In this document: positions 11,984 to 21,894 of the stretch, one piece after another
Numbering within the stretch: position 1 is the stretch's first letter
Layout: each line of letters starts with the position of its first letter
Source of the DNA: Cylicocyclus nassatus
Lineage: Eukaryota; Nematoda; Chromadorea; Rhabditida; Strongylidae
NCBI GenBank assembly: GCA_958299035.1
Contig: CATQJL010000316.1
Span: forward strand, 49,411,585 to 49,475,584
Direction of reading: 5' to 3'
DNA length: 64,000 bases
Notes under the pieces: generated by a model
Databases searched by the model: none
The model's input: the letters and a program-made list of their open reading frames with translations, nothing else
What the model was told of the DNA's origin: nothing
Program-made: the position numbers and the translations under genes

Positions 11984-12660
11984 AAAATTTCAGATGTTCG
12001 GAGCTCTGGAATATGAAGCTTTCTCAAGCTGTGTTCCCCTCCCTAGCGGGATGTTGATGAATGCAGCCTAGATGGCTAACGTCCGAACCCTTGATACTCG
12101 AATGATGGAAGCCAAGGTTGTATCAGTCTGTCCTGACGGCGAAGATTGCAAGTTCATTTCAATACTAAGCTGTTTTCTTGCTCATCTGAGTCCAAGAACT
12201 ATAGAGCGCTTCAAATCGAAGCTATTCTTTCACCGTTATTTACGTTGATAGACCTTCGATAGAGTGGTACATAAGGAGCTTCTGCAAAGACTGGAATGAC
12301 GAGGGTTGAACAGAACCCTTTAGAATTGACTTAAATCATGTCTAACTGATAGAGGTACGACAATCAAGGATGAACAACAGATTTTGGACAGGCATGTATG
12401 CGTGAGCGGTGTTCCACGAGGGGTTGTACTTTCTCCATTGTTTTACTTGGTCTATGCTGCCGATCTCCCGGATATCTTGAGGCCGTTTCACATATCAGTG
12501 TCCAGATGTATGCGGATAACATCAAGACCTGCGGGATTTATAGCAGAGGTAATTGTATCGAAGTTCGTAGTGCTTGAAGGCAGTAACTTAAAAAAATTGC
12601 GACTGCGAGCTTTCCACACCTATATGGCCTTTTGGATTTGCTGAGTCCAGCTCTATGCTT
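11982..12660 (+). mobile_element. LINE (non-LTR retrotransposon) reverse-transcriptase fragment, left arm of palindrome
   Basis: Translates in pieces, with frameshifts and stops, to non-LTR reverse-transcriptase signature blocks. These include a VSGVPRGVVLSPLF block (domain 4 type, near 12402-12443) and a frame-shifted MYADNIKTCG block, the catalytic YADD region with the second Asp changed to Asn. Upstream frames show a SKAF-D-like region around LIDLRSIEW. It is a dead fragment. It is about 99% identical to the reverse complement of 12880-13552. Confidence 0.8.
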
Positions 12661-12879
12661 GGAATGTCAAAAAAGTGCTATTTATGGCGTTTTCCTAACC
12701 TGGACATAGCTGGGGAGATGGGCGAGGGGGTTCCCGTCAACATCGCAATTGACCGGCTGAGCCGATCAGCCAATTACCTCCAAAATGGGCGGAGTTACAG
12801 GCTCCTGCAGCCAGTCGCTGATTATGGCGGAAATCTCTCGCCCATCCCTGCCGGCGTAAAAATCACTTTGAATTTTTAA
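12661..12879. other. Spacer of the LINE palindrome
   Basis: About 200 bp separate the two arms. The spacer is itself weakly self-complementary at its edges, where the arms fade out gradually. It contains GC-rich words (GGGCGAGGGGG, GCCGGCG) and no gene. Confidence 0.6.
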
Positions 12880-13552
12880 GCACAGCACTGGACTTAGCGC
12901 ATCCAGCCATGTAGGTGTGGAAAACTCGCAGTCGCAATTTTTTTAAGTCACTGCCTTCAAGCTGTACGAACTTCGATACAATTACCTCTGCTATAAATCC
13001 CGCAGGTCTTGATGTTATCCGCATACATCTGGACACTGATATGTGAAAGGCCTCAAGATATCCGGGAGATCGGCAGCATAGACCAAGTAAAACAATGGAG
13101 AAAGTACAACCCCTCGTGGAACACCGCTCACGCATACATGCCTGTCCAAAATCTGTTGTTCAACCTTGATTGTCGTACCTCTATCAGTTAGACATGATTT
13201 AAGTCAATTCTAAAGGGTTCTGTTCAACCCTCGTCATTCCAGTCTTTGCAGAAGCTCCTCATGTACCACTCTATCGAAGGTCTATCAACGTAAATAACGG
13301 TGAAAGAATAGCTTCGATTTGAAGCGCTCTATAGTTCTTGGACTCAGATGAGCAAGAAAACAGCTTAGTATTGAAATGAACTTGCAATCTTCGCCGTCAG
13401 GACAGACTGATACAACCTTGGCTTCCATCATTCGAGTATCAAGGGTTCGGACGTTAGCCATCTAGGCTGCATTCATCAACATCCCCGCTAGGGAGGGGAA
13501 CATAGCTTGAGAAAGCTTCATATTCCAGAGCTCCGAACATCTGAAATTTTCG
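12880..13552 (-). mobile_element. LINE reverse-transcriptase fragment, right arm of palindrome
   Basis: Reverse complement of 11982-12660 with only a handful of differences (for example one base in the GGCCGTTTCAC/GGCCTTTCAC block). It encodes the same domain-4 block and YADN region on the minus strand. It ends at 13552, a few bases before the rDNA-derived sequence starts. Confidence 0.8.
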
Positions 13553-13555
13553 CGA

Positions 13556-13845
13556 CTTTGTCGGGAAGGTTGGTAGTATCGCCCCCCCGTAAGGTTCTAT
13601 GTACAGTATGAGTCGTTACTGGGTGGCGGCCGTGATTACTGTGCGAGTTCGCATTTTGCTGAGCTTTAGACTTGATGAGCATTGCTGGAATGCCGCCTTA
13701 CTGTTTGTTTTGGTGGTTAGGCACAGCGGTAACGCGTAGTGCGACACTTGGTTGTCAGGCAATCTTAATGATCCGTTTACGCGAACGCCAAAGCAGACGC
13801 TAACTTTTTATATTTGAATTTTGCAGAACTGTGACTTTGAGTCAC
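13556..13845 (+). other. ITS1 fragment of the rDNA repeat
   Basis: Sequence from GGAAGGTTGGTAGTATCGCC through GTCGTTACTGGGTGGCGGC and GACTTGATGAGCATTGCTGG matches strongylid ITS1 as I remember it. It is contiguous with the 5.8S that follows. There is no 18S upstream; the fragment is cut by the LINE palindrome. Confidence 0.75.
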
Positions 13846-14001
13846 AATCGACTAGCTTCAGCGATGGATCGGTCGATTTGCGTATCGATGAAAAACGCAG
13901 CAAGCTGCGTTATTTACCACGAATTGCAGACACTTAGAGTGGTAAAATTTTGAACGCATAGCGCCGTTGGGTTTTCCCTTCGGCACGTCTGGTTCAGGGT
14001 T
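13846..14001 (+). rRNA. 5.8S rRNA copy, probably a pseudogene
   Basis: Contains the 5.8S signature TCGATGAAAAACGCAG, the CGAATTGCAGAC box and TTGAACGCATAGCGCC, ending at GGTTCAGGGTT. Compared with functional nematode 5.8S from memory it has C-to-T or G-to-A changes (GATTTGCGT, GACACTT, GGTAAAAT) plus CAAGCTGC for CTAGCTGC in a normally invariant molecule. With the missing 18S and truncated 28S this suggests a non-functional dispersed copy. Confidence 0.8.
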
Positions 14002-14353
14002 ATTTATAAATACTACAATGTGGCCTGTTACATTGTTTGTCGAAGGGCGCTTGCATTTAATTGCAATCCCCATTCTAGGAAAGAAGCATGTTGCAACATG
14101 TACGTTAGCTGTGCCTTACGACAGAAATGAATGCTGGATCGTTTAATGCCTATTACTGCTGGATCGTTTAAGGCCTCTTAACTTTCCAGTGAGGCTTGAC
14201 GACAGCGCTTCGTTATCCGATTTGACTATGGCTAACTACACAGAATGACATATATTCGTTGTCACTGTTGATTTGTTTACCGCTTACTAACATTTCAGCA
14301 GTGCCTGTATGACAACGCTCTATATTGTCATTTGCAATGCAACCTGAGCTCAG
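14002..14353 (+). other. ITS2 of the rDNA fragment
   Basis: Lies between 5.8S and 28S. It includes GCATGTTGCAACATGTACG and GACAGAAATGAATGCTGGAT, words typical of strongylid ITS2 from memory. A short duplication of the CTGGATCGTTTAATGCC/AAGGCC segment is present near 14131-14175. Confidence 0.75.
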
Positions 14354-14582
14354 GCGTGACTACCCGCTGAACTTAAGCATATCATTTAGCGGAGGAAAAG
14401 AAACTAACAAGGATTCCCTTAGTAACGGCGAGTGAACGGGGAGGAGCCCAGCGCTGAATCTCTCGGTGTTATGCCGTTGAGAAGTGTAGGTATAGGTGTG
14501 GCTTTCAGTTTGTGCTGCATGTCTAAAGTCCCTTTGATAGGGGCCACATTCCCGAGAGGGTGCGAAACCTGTGCGGACAGTC
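14354..14582 (+). rRNA. 28S rRNA, 5' fragment only
   Basis: Starts TGACTACCCGCTGAACTTAA, the universal 28S 5' region, with AGCATATCATTTAGCGGAGG and GTAACGGCGAGTGAAC. The match ends near 14582, where sequence passes into a dispersed GC-rich repeat also seen at 19390-19545. Only about 230 of several thousand bases are present, so it cannot make a large-subunit RNA. Confidence 0.85.
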
Positions 14583-14837
14583 TCAGACAATCGATCGGAC
14601 CCCTCCGCCGGACAGTCGAAATAGGCCAGAGTCGCGCCGAACCCAGTTGACCAATGAGAGCGGGGCGATTGGGCGGTCCCTTCTTATAGGTCGCGGTGAC
14701 ATCAATGGCAGGCGAGTGGGACCCTTCTCCGGCCCTGCTGCAAAGGTACGCCATTTCTGCTCCGTAGGTACGCCAGACTTGGCAGAGCCGCGCCGGAGAA
14801 ATTTGCCCGCCGCGAGTCCGCCAGATTTGGAAGAGCC
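14583..14837. repeat. GC-rich dispersed repeat shared with 19390-19545
   Basis: The segment around GATCGGACCCCTCCGCCGGA is the reverse complement of a block near 19515-19540 (CCGCCGGAGGGGTCCGATC). Other blocks include CGCCAGACTTGG/CGCCAGATTTGG, repeated within the region. It joins directly onto 28S sequence. Confidence 0.6.
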
Positions 14838-15003
14838 GCGGAGCAGAAAATCGGAGGGGTCCGGAGTACAAATGGGAGGTCTCCGGAGCACAAATGGGAG
14901 GGCCCCGGAGCAGAAAATGGGACACTTCCGGAGCAGAAAATGGCAGGGATCCGGAGCACAAATGGGAGGGCCCCGGAGCACAATTGGGAGGACTCCGGAG
15001 CAG
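14838..15003. repeat. 22-23 bp minisatellite
   Basis: At least seven head-to-tail units with CCGGAG starting at 14861, 14883, 14905, 14928, 14951, 14973 and 14995 (spacings 22, 22, 23, 23, 22, 22). The unit is CCGGAGCACAAATGGGAGGG with variants. The same unit type (GCACAAAATCGGGGGGCTCC) recurs at 19410-19465. Confidence 0.85.
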
Positions 15004-16375
<1,372 letters not shown>

Positions 16376-16384
16376 TTGACCGTA

Positions 16385-16485
16385 CTTTACCCGTTACCGT
16401 GTTACAAGTGTTACTCATGTTACTCGTGTTACTCGTGTTACTGTTACCCGTGTTACTAATGTTACTGGTATTACTCGTGTTGCTC
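16385..16485. repeat. Imperfect 9-bp microsatellite (GTTACTCGT type)
   Basis: Repeated GTTACTCGT/GTTACCCGT/GTTACTAAT words across about 100 bp. The same microsatellite forms the inner part of the neighbouring foldback element (16585-16700). Confidence 0.75.
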
Positions 16486-16562
16486 ACCAGTCAGTAATAT
16501 TGCATTTTGAAATGAGCTGTATTGTAATCATTTCACTATTCAACAGCATAAATGCGGGAACA

Positions 16563-17250
16563 CTAGTAAGGCTTTGGCCATACTTTGCCCGTGTTGCCGA
16601 TGTTACCAGTGTTACCGGTGTTGCCGGTGTTTCCAGTGTTACTCGTGTTACTCGTGTTGCCGATGTTTCCAGTGTTACTTGTGTTTCTAGTGTTACCGCC
16701 TTTATTGGTATTGATTCTTGAAATGATCGCCAATACAGTTTCATTCTTGAACGCAGTCTCACTGAGTGGTGAGTCAGGACCTGAGGCGATCATACTTCGA
16801 TTAAAAAAATGCTAGAATCTTGCTTCAGAAAAGTTCTTTTTTCTTTTTTTCTTTCAGTTTTTTTAGTTTCAGTTTCAAAAGTTTTTCTTCAAAGAGGGGA
16901 AGAAGGAGCTCCCTTCTCACATATGGCCATGCAATGATGACACGTCCGAGGACAAGGTTCTTGAAGCTCGATCAAGGCGTTGGCCAGTACGTTAGAGCTC
17001 ATTGCGCTGCAAATCAAACAACATGATTCTATTTATGTCACAAAAACTTTTTGAAGCAAGATTACAGCATTTTTTTAATCGAAGTATGATCGCCTCAGGT
17101 CCTGACTCACCACTCAGTGAGACTACGTTCAAGAATGAAACTGTATTTGCGATCATTTCAAGAATCAACAGCAATAAAGGCGGTAACGCTAGAAACACGA
17201 GTAACACTGATAACACGGATAAAGTATGGCCAAAGCCTTACCTAGCTTCA
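16563..17250. mobile_element. Foldback element with microsatellite-bearing arms
   Basis: The left arm (about 16563-16838) begins CTAGTAAGGCTTTGGCCATA, passes through GTTACC/GTTGCC microsatellite units, then a block ending in TTGCTTCAGAAAAG. The right arm (about 17037-17250) is its reverse complement and ends TATGGCCAAAGCCTTACCTAG. The left arm carries many more microsatellite units than the right, so the arms have evolved independently. The loop is about 200 bp. No transposase. Confidence 0.75.
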
Positions 17251-17462
17251 TGGTACTCTGATGCTTCATCTGTTTTCCTGCTTTCTGTAAGATGTACCAG
17301 CCTTGATCACCCGCATCAAAACGCTTCCTTTTGTCAAACCATCCTTGAATTTGTAGGCGAACTCTTCGACGATTCCGATAAAAAGATTTGGCAAATAGAC
17401 CATCTCGACATTCGATCTCAATATGTGAGCGTTTAGAACATTTGAGTAATCAAAATAATCTG

Positions 17463-18086
17463 TTATAGTCGTCCTCACCCCACTAGTCGGTCGGTGGTCG
17501 AATTTGAATTTGAACTGGGGCAGGCCGGCCGCGGCAGAGCGCGGCAAACCGCCCCTCAGCCAACCGCTTGCATGAGATTTTTTCTTATATTCTTAGTGTT
17601 TCTTTGCTATCTCTCGTATTACGGCAATGTTCTTAATCAGATTTTTAGATTTCGTACCGCTAACTCTTTGAAACAAACACTTTTTGAGAGGATTTCACCC
17701 CTGTCGCAAAAAAATAGTCTAGAATTCTAACGAAAAACTTGACACAATCTTCACAAACTTATCAAATCACATTTGTGACTATTTCACTTACCGGAAAAGA
17801 TATTTCTCATCCAAAAATCTCTATTCTTCCCGGTTTACCTGAAAAAATGTAAAACAAACAAGTACAATTGCACAAAACAATAGTTAGCTGTACGAAAACC
17901 AAAAATATGATCAAGAACATTGCCGCAGTACGAGAGACAGCAAAGAAACACGAAGAAATCAAGAGGAAAGCTCATGTGAAGCGGTTGGCTGAGAGGCGGT
18001 CTGCCGCGCTCTGCCGCGGGTAGCCTGCTACAATTCGAATTTGAATTCGACCACCGACCGACTAGTGGGGTGAGGACGACTATAAA
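17463..18086. mobile_element. Foldback/MITE with about 150-190 bp terminal inverted repeats
   Basis: The left end TTATAGTCGTCCTCACCCCA is matched in reverse at TGGGGTGAGGACGACTATAA. The arms continue through AGTCGGTCGGTGGTCGAATT, a CCGCGGCAGAGCGCGGC block, and TCTTTGCTATCTCTCGTA. The ends sit at TA dinucleotides, compatible with TA-target insertion. It is non-coding; a 17494-17730 frame is an accident of the arm. Confidence 0.75.
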
Positions 18087-18178
18087 AGGTAGGCTGCGAA
18101 GTTGGTTGTGCGTGTCATTTTTGACCGGTCTTGAACAAGGCGTTTTCTTGTGCCTATTCTTTTTCCCGTGAGGGTTAT

Positions 18179-18406
18179 CTAGTCAAGAAGACGTTCATTA
18201 AGATTTCCGAAGTTTTTGGATGATTTTTTGTCGTTATAAAGCGTCACTATATACAATTTTGAAGTTCTTGTAGTCGGTTGAATTTGCAGAGGCCCTGTAG
18301 TCGTCTGTTCTTGCAGGTGAGCGCAGGAATACTTGACGATGTTCACGTCATCATCACATTTTTTGCAGGGCTTTTGATTGCCATCACCAAACCTGAGTTC
18401 GCCCAC
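18179..18406 (-). other. Unrecognised minus-strand open frame, possible exon
   Basis: A 75-codon open frame (MGELRFGDGNQKPCKKCDDD at its start, CKKC and SCAHLQ motifs) is preceded on the minus strand by TTCACTTGTTAG, a plausible acceptor. I do not recognise it. It sits between a foldback element and the methyltransferase fragment and may be chance. Confidence 0.2.
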
Positions 18407-18555
18407 CTAACAAGTGAAAATCTCAAGGTTAACTCTTTGTAACACTCTTTCGGGCAGGACTTACTCTGTTAACTAATTCTTGCGCATTCAATCAAGACCG
18501 TTGGCACTAATAAAAGGATTTGTTGCTTCTCACCTCCAATGTTCCTCTATTTTAG

Positions 18556-19161
18556 GTTGCTGGTATGCTAATCCCTTCCTAGTGTCAGCCTTTTCTACTG
18601 ATTCATCGGATGTGGGCAAGACAGTGCTAGAAATTGGATCGGGTGGCGGAAGTTTTGATATGCTTTTACATAAGCTCAAACCAAAGGCGAGTCGGCCAGA
18701 GCTCTCATCCTTGCTGTTTCTGCCTCTCATTGTGTGTTTGGAAACCTATTTTTCCTTGTAAGATCGCGTCATAATCGTGTCATCATTCTTCATACTTTAG
18801 GTTAACGTAACTGCTACTGAGTTAGATTCAGTTGTTGTTGAAACAGCAAAGAAATGGCTTGGCGTTATTGAAGAAGAAAATCACCGTGTGATTGTACAAG
18901 ATGGTCTCGAGTACTTGAAAGAAGCTAGCAAACGTGGTACGAGCGGTAGACTTTCATGTTTCTGTGAAATGAAAGTTTTTGCATTTAGGGGAGAGATCTG
19001 ATGTCATAGCCTTGGATGCATGTGATGAAGCCATTAGATCGACGTGCCCTGCTAAAGTATTTCGGGATGTGGAAGTGATCGTGAGGCTCAGAAATGCTCT
19101 TACCCCTATAGATCAATCATCAAGCTTTGCACATTCTCTCAATCGCAAAATAATACCATAA
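18556..19161 (+). pseudogene. METTL13/spermidine-synthase-like methyltransferase, truncated gene
   Basis: Exons 18556-18686, 18801-18936 and 18989-about 19130 encode a class I SAM-dependent methyltransferase fold. Motif I is VLEIGSGGGSFDML, followed by the acidic strand ATELDSVVVETAKKW and then GLEYL...SDVIALD. This matches the C-terminal half of METTL13 and related spermidine-synthase-like proteins. The first intron has a GC donor (AAG|GCGAGT) and a TTTAG acceptor; the second is a normal GT-AG. After LRNALTP the expected strand-forming FFVVNL reappears only at 19180-19200, in another frame and without a GT donor. The family's remaining roughly 130 residues are missing. N-terminal exons are absent too, the upstream DNA being repeats. 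Probably a broken copy. Alternative: a short real protein ending at 19161. Confidence 0.6.
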
Positions 19162-19201
19162 AATGTTGCAATTCGCAGGAGATTCTTTGTAGTTAATTTG
19201 A

Positions 19202-19207
19202 AATAAA
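19202..19207 (+). terminator. AATAAA polyadenylation signal of the methyltransferase fragment
   Basis: A canonical AATAAA 41 bp after the last stop codon, overlapping the out-of-frame FFVVNLK segment. It suggests the fragment retained or captured a 3' end. Confidence 0.45.
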
Positions 19208-19389
19208 TGTCTTGTTCCTTCATTCTTCTATCTTCTATCCACAAACGCTAGGGGTGAGAGGGAGGGGGTAGAGTACGGGGGTGAGGGTCGCGCTGAACTC
19301 CTACCCGGGGGGGGGGGGGGGTCCTATTCGGCTAATTTGGGTGGGTTTAGAGACAAAATTGGGGTTTGAAGCTTAATTAGGGCTAATTA

Positions 19390-19545
19390 CAGTATGCCGC
19401 GGCAGACTTGCGGAGCACAAAATCGGGGGGCTCCGGCGCACAAAATCGGGGGGCTCCGGCGCACGAGTGGCAGACCCACCGCTGGGGAAACCCCGCGGCC
19501 CTGCCATTTCTCCGCCGGAGGGGTCCGATCCGCTGTCTGAGGTGG
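19390..19545. repeat. GC-rich dispersed repeat with 23-24 bp minisatellite units
   Basis: Contains two to three units of GCACAAAATCGGGGGGCTCC and a block complementary to 14583-14610. Same family as 14583-15003, in inverted relation. Confidence 0.65.
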
Positions 19546-19683
19546 AGCAAGCTGTATGGTCATATCTTGGAGTCGGGTTGCTTGAAAGTGCAGCCCAAAA
19601 TGGGTGATCAGCTTCATCTAAGGCTAAATATAGACGCGAATTCGATAGTAAACAAGAACTGTGAAGGAAAATTGCAAAGAACA

Positions 19684-19771
19684 AGGGTGCGGGAGACCAC
19701 GGAGCAGTAGAAAAAGGGTGCGGGGAAAGCTTGAGCACTGGCCAACGGGTGCTGGAGACCCTGGAGCACTG
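19684..19771. repeat. 31-bp minisatellite, part left of the assembly gap
   Basis: Units of GGGTGCGGGAGACC...GGAGCA read on the plus strand up to the first N. Same family and orientation as 21100-21695. Confidence 0.85.
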
Positions 19772-20271
19772 NNNNNNNNNNNNNNNNNNNNNNNNNNNNN
19801 NNNNNNNNNNNNNNNNNNNNNNNNNNNNNNNNNNNNNNNNNNNNNNNNNNNNNNNNNNNNNNNNNNNNNNNNNNNNNNNNNNNNNNNNNNNNNNNNNNNN
19901 NNNNNNNNNNNNNNNNNNNNNNNNNNNNNNNNNNNNNNNNNNNNNNNNNNNNNNNNNNNNNNNNNNNNNNNNNNNNNNNNNNNNNNNNNNNNNNNNNNNN
20001 NNNNNNNNNNNNNNNNNNNNNNNNNNNNNNNNNNNNNNNNNNNNNNNNNNNNNNNNNNNNNNNNNNNNNNNNNNNNNNNNNNNNNNNNNNNNNNNNNNNN
20101 NNNNNNNNNNNNNNNNNNNNNNNNNNNNNNNNNNNNNNNNNNNNNNNNNNNNNNNNNNNNNNNNNNNNNNNNNNNNNNNNNNNNNNNNNNNNNNNNNNNN
20201 NNNNNNNNNNNNNNNNNNNNNNNNNNNNNNNNNNNNNNNNNNNNNNNNNNNNNNNNNNNNNNNNNNNNNNN
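19772..20271. other. Assembly gap of exactly 500 N
   Basis: An unbroken run of 500 undetermined bases inside the minisatellite. A round 500 usually means a placeholder length, so true distance and orientation across the seam are unknown. Confidence 0.99.
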
Positions 20272-20296
20272 AAGCAGTGGTATCAACGCAGAGTAC
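20272..20296. other. cDNA-synthesis (SMART-type) primer sequence left in the assembly
   Basis: The 25 bases immediately right of the gap begin AAGCAGTGGTATCAACGCAG and continue GAGTAC. This is the common template-switching PCR primer as I remember it. It is not nematode sequence and marks an untrimmed read end at a scaffold seam. Confidence 0.93.
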
Positions 20297-21090
20297 TTTC
20301 CCAGTGATCCATGGTCTCCCGCACCCTTTTTTCCAGTGCTCTCGCGTCTCCCGCACCCTTTTTCCAGTGCACTCGCGTCTCCCGCACCCTTTTCCCAGTG
20401 ATCCGTGGTCTCCCGCACCCTTTTTCCAATGCTCTCGCGTCTCCCGCACCCTTTTTTCCAGTGCTTTCGCGTCTCCCGCACCCTTTTTCCAGTGCTCTCG
20501 CGTCTCCCGCACCCTTTTTCCAGTGCTCCTCGCGTCTCCCGCACCCTTTTCCCAGTGATCCATGGTCTCCCGCACCCTTTTTTCAGTGCTCTCGCGTCTC
20601 CCGCACCCTTTTCCCAGTGATCCATGGTCTCCCGCACCCTTTTTCCAGTGCTCTCGCGTCTCCCGCACCCTTTTCCCAGTGATCCATGGTCTCCCGCACC
20701 TTTTTTCCCAGTGCTCTCGCGTCTCCTGCACCCTTTTCCCAGTGATCCGTGGTCTCCCGCACCCTTTTTCCAGTGCTCTCGCGTCTCCCGCACCCTTTTT
20801 CCAGTGCTCTCGCGTCTCCCGCACCCTTTTTCCAGTGCTCTCGCGTCTCCCGCACCCTTTTCCCAGTGATCCATGGTCTCCCGCACCCTTTTTCAGTGCT
20901 CTCGCGTCTCCCGCACCCTTTTCCCAGTGATCCATGGTCTCCCGCACCCTTTTTCCAGTGCTCTCGCGTCTCCCGCACCCTTTTCCCAGTGCTCTCGCGT
21001 CTCCCGCACCTTTTCCCAGTGGTCCATGGTCTCCCGCACCCTTTTTCCAGTGCTCTCGCGTCTCCCACACCCTTTTTCCAGTGCTTCAGG
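20297..21090. repeat. 31-bp minisatellite, minus orientation block
   Basis: About 25 units of TCTCCCGCACCCTTTTTCCAG type. Two alternating variants (GTGATCCATGG and GTGCTCTCGCG) give a loose 62-bp higher-order repeat. Units are the reverse complement of those at 21100-21695. Long frames through it on both strands are repeat artefacts, not genes. Confidence 0.9.
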
Positions 21091-21099
21091 GTAAAAAAA

Positions 21100-21695
21100 T
21101 ACTGGAAAAAGGGTGAGAGAGACGCGAGAGCACTGCAAGAAGGGTGCGGGTAACCCTGGAGCACGGGGAAAAGGGTGCGGGAGACCCTGGCGAGAGCACT
21201 GCAAAAAGGGTGCAGAAAACCCTGGAGTAGTGGGAAAAGGGTGCGGGATTCTATGAAGCAGTGGAAAAAGGGTGCGGGAGACCCCGGAGCATTGGGAAAA
21301 GGGTGCGGGAGACGCGAGAACAGTGGAGAAAGGGTGCGGGAAACCCTAGAGCACTGGGAAAAGGGTGCGGGAGACGCGAGAGCACTGCAAAAAGGGTGCG
21401 GGAGACGCGAGTGCATTGGAAAATGGGTGCGGGGACGCGAGAACAGTGGAGAAAGGGTGCGGGAGAGGCGAGAACACTGCAAAAAAGGTGCGGGAGACCA
21501 TGGAGCAGCAGAAAAATTGTGCGGGAGACGCGAGAGCACTGGAAAATGGGTGCGGGAGACCATGGAGCAGTGGAAAAGGGTGCGGGAAACCCTGGAGCAC
21601 TGGGAAAAGGGTGCGGGAGACGCAAGAGCACTGCAAAAAGGGTGCGGGAGACCATGGAGCAGTAGAAAAATTGTGCGGGAGGCCCTGGAGCACTA
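21100..21695. repeat. 31-bp minisatellite, plus orientation block
   Basis: About 19 units, e.g. GGGTGCGGGAGACGCGAGAG starting at 21301 and again 31 bases later at 21332. Orientation switches at about 21090-21100, where a short unique junction (GGGTAAAAAAATACTGG) lies, so the two blocks form a large imperfect palindrome. Confidence 0.9.
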
Positions 21696-21740
21696 ACTTA
21701 AATAACGGTGAAGGAATAGCTTCGATTTGAAGCTAAAGAG
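21696..21740. mobile_element. Short LINE fragment, same family as the 12-13.5 kb palindrome
   Basis: TAAATAACGGTGAAGGAATAGCTTCGATTTGAAGC is nearly identical to bases near 13290-13325 (right palindrome arm). It abuts the minisatellite, suggesting the minisatellite expanded inside or beside a LINE copy. Confidence 0.6.
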
Positions 21741-21894
21741 TCAAAGACTGAGTCAGCGAGGTTAGCGGCAATCGACGATCCTGCCATGAAACCGTGGACT
21801 GGAAGAGCTTGGGAACTCCAAGCCATTTTCATAGCTCATCACGGAAAACACTGTCCAACTTTCACAGCAGTAGGGACTAGAAAAGAGGACGGAA

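Noticed and set aside
16385..16485. CRISPR-like regularly spaced repeat
   Set aside because: It is an imperfect tandem microsatellite without unique spacers, in a eukaryotic genome.
19373..21730. Very long open frames across the minisatellite on both strands (up to 565 codons)
   Set aside because: They are products of the 31-bp repeat, which happens to lack stops in several frames, and some run through the 500-N gap. No real protein is implied.
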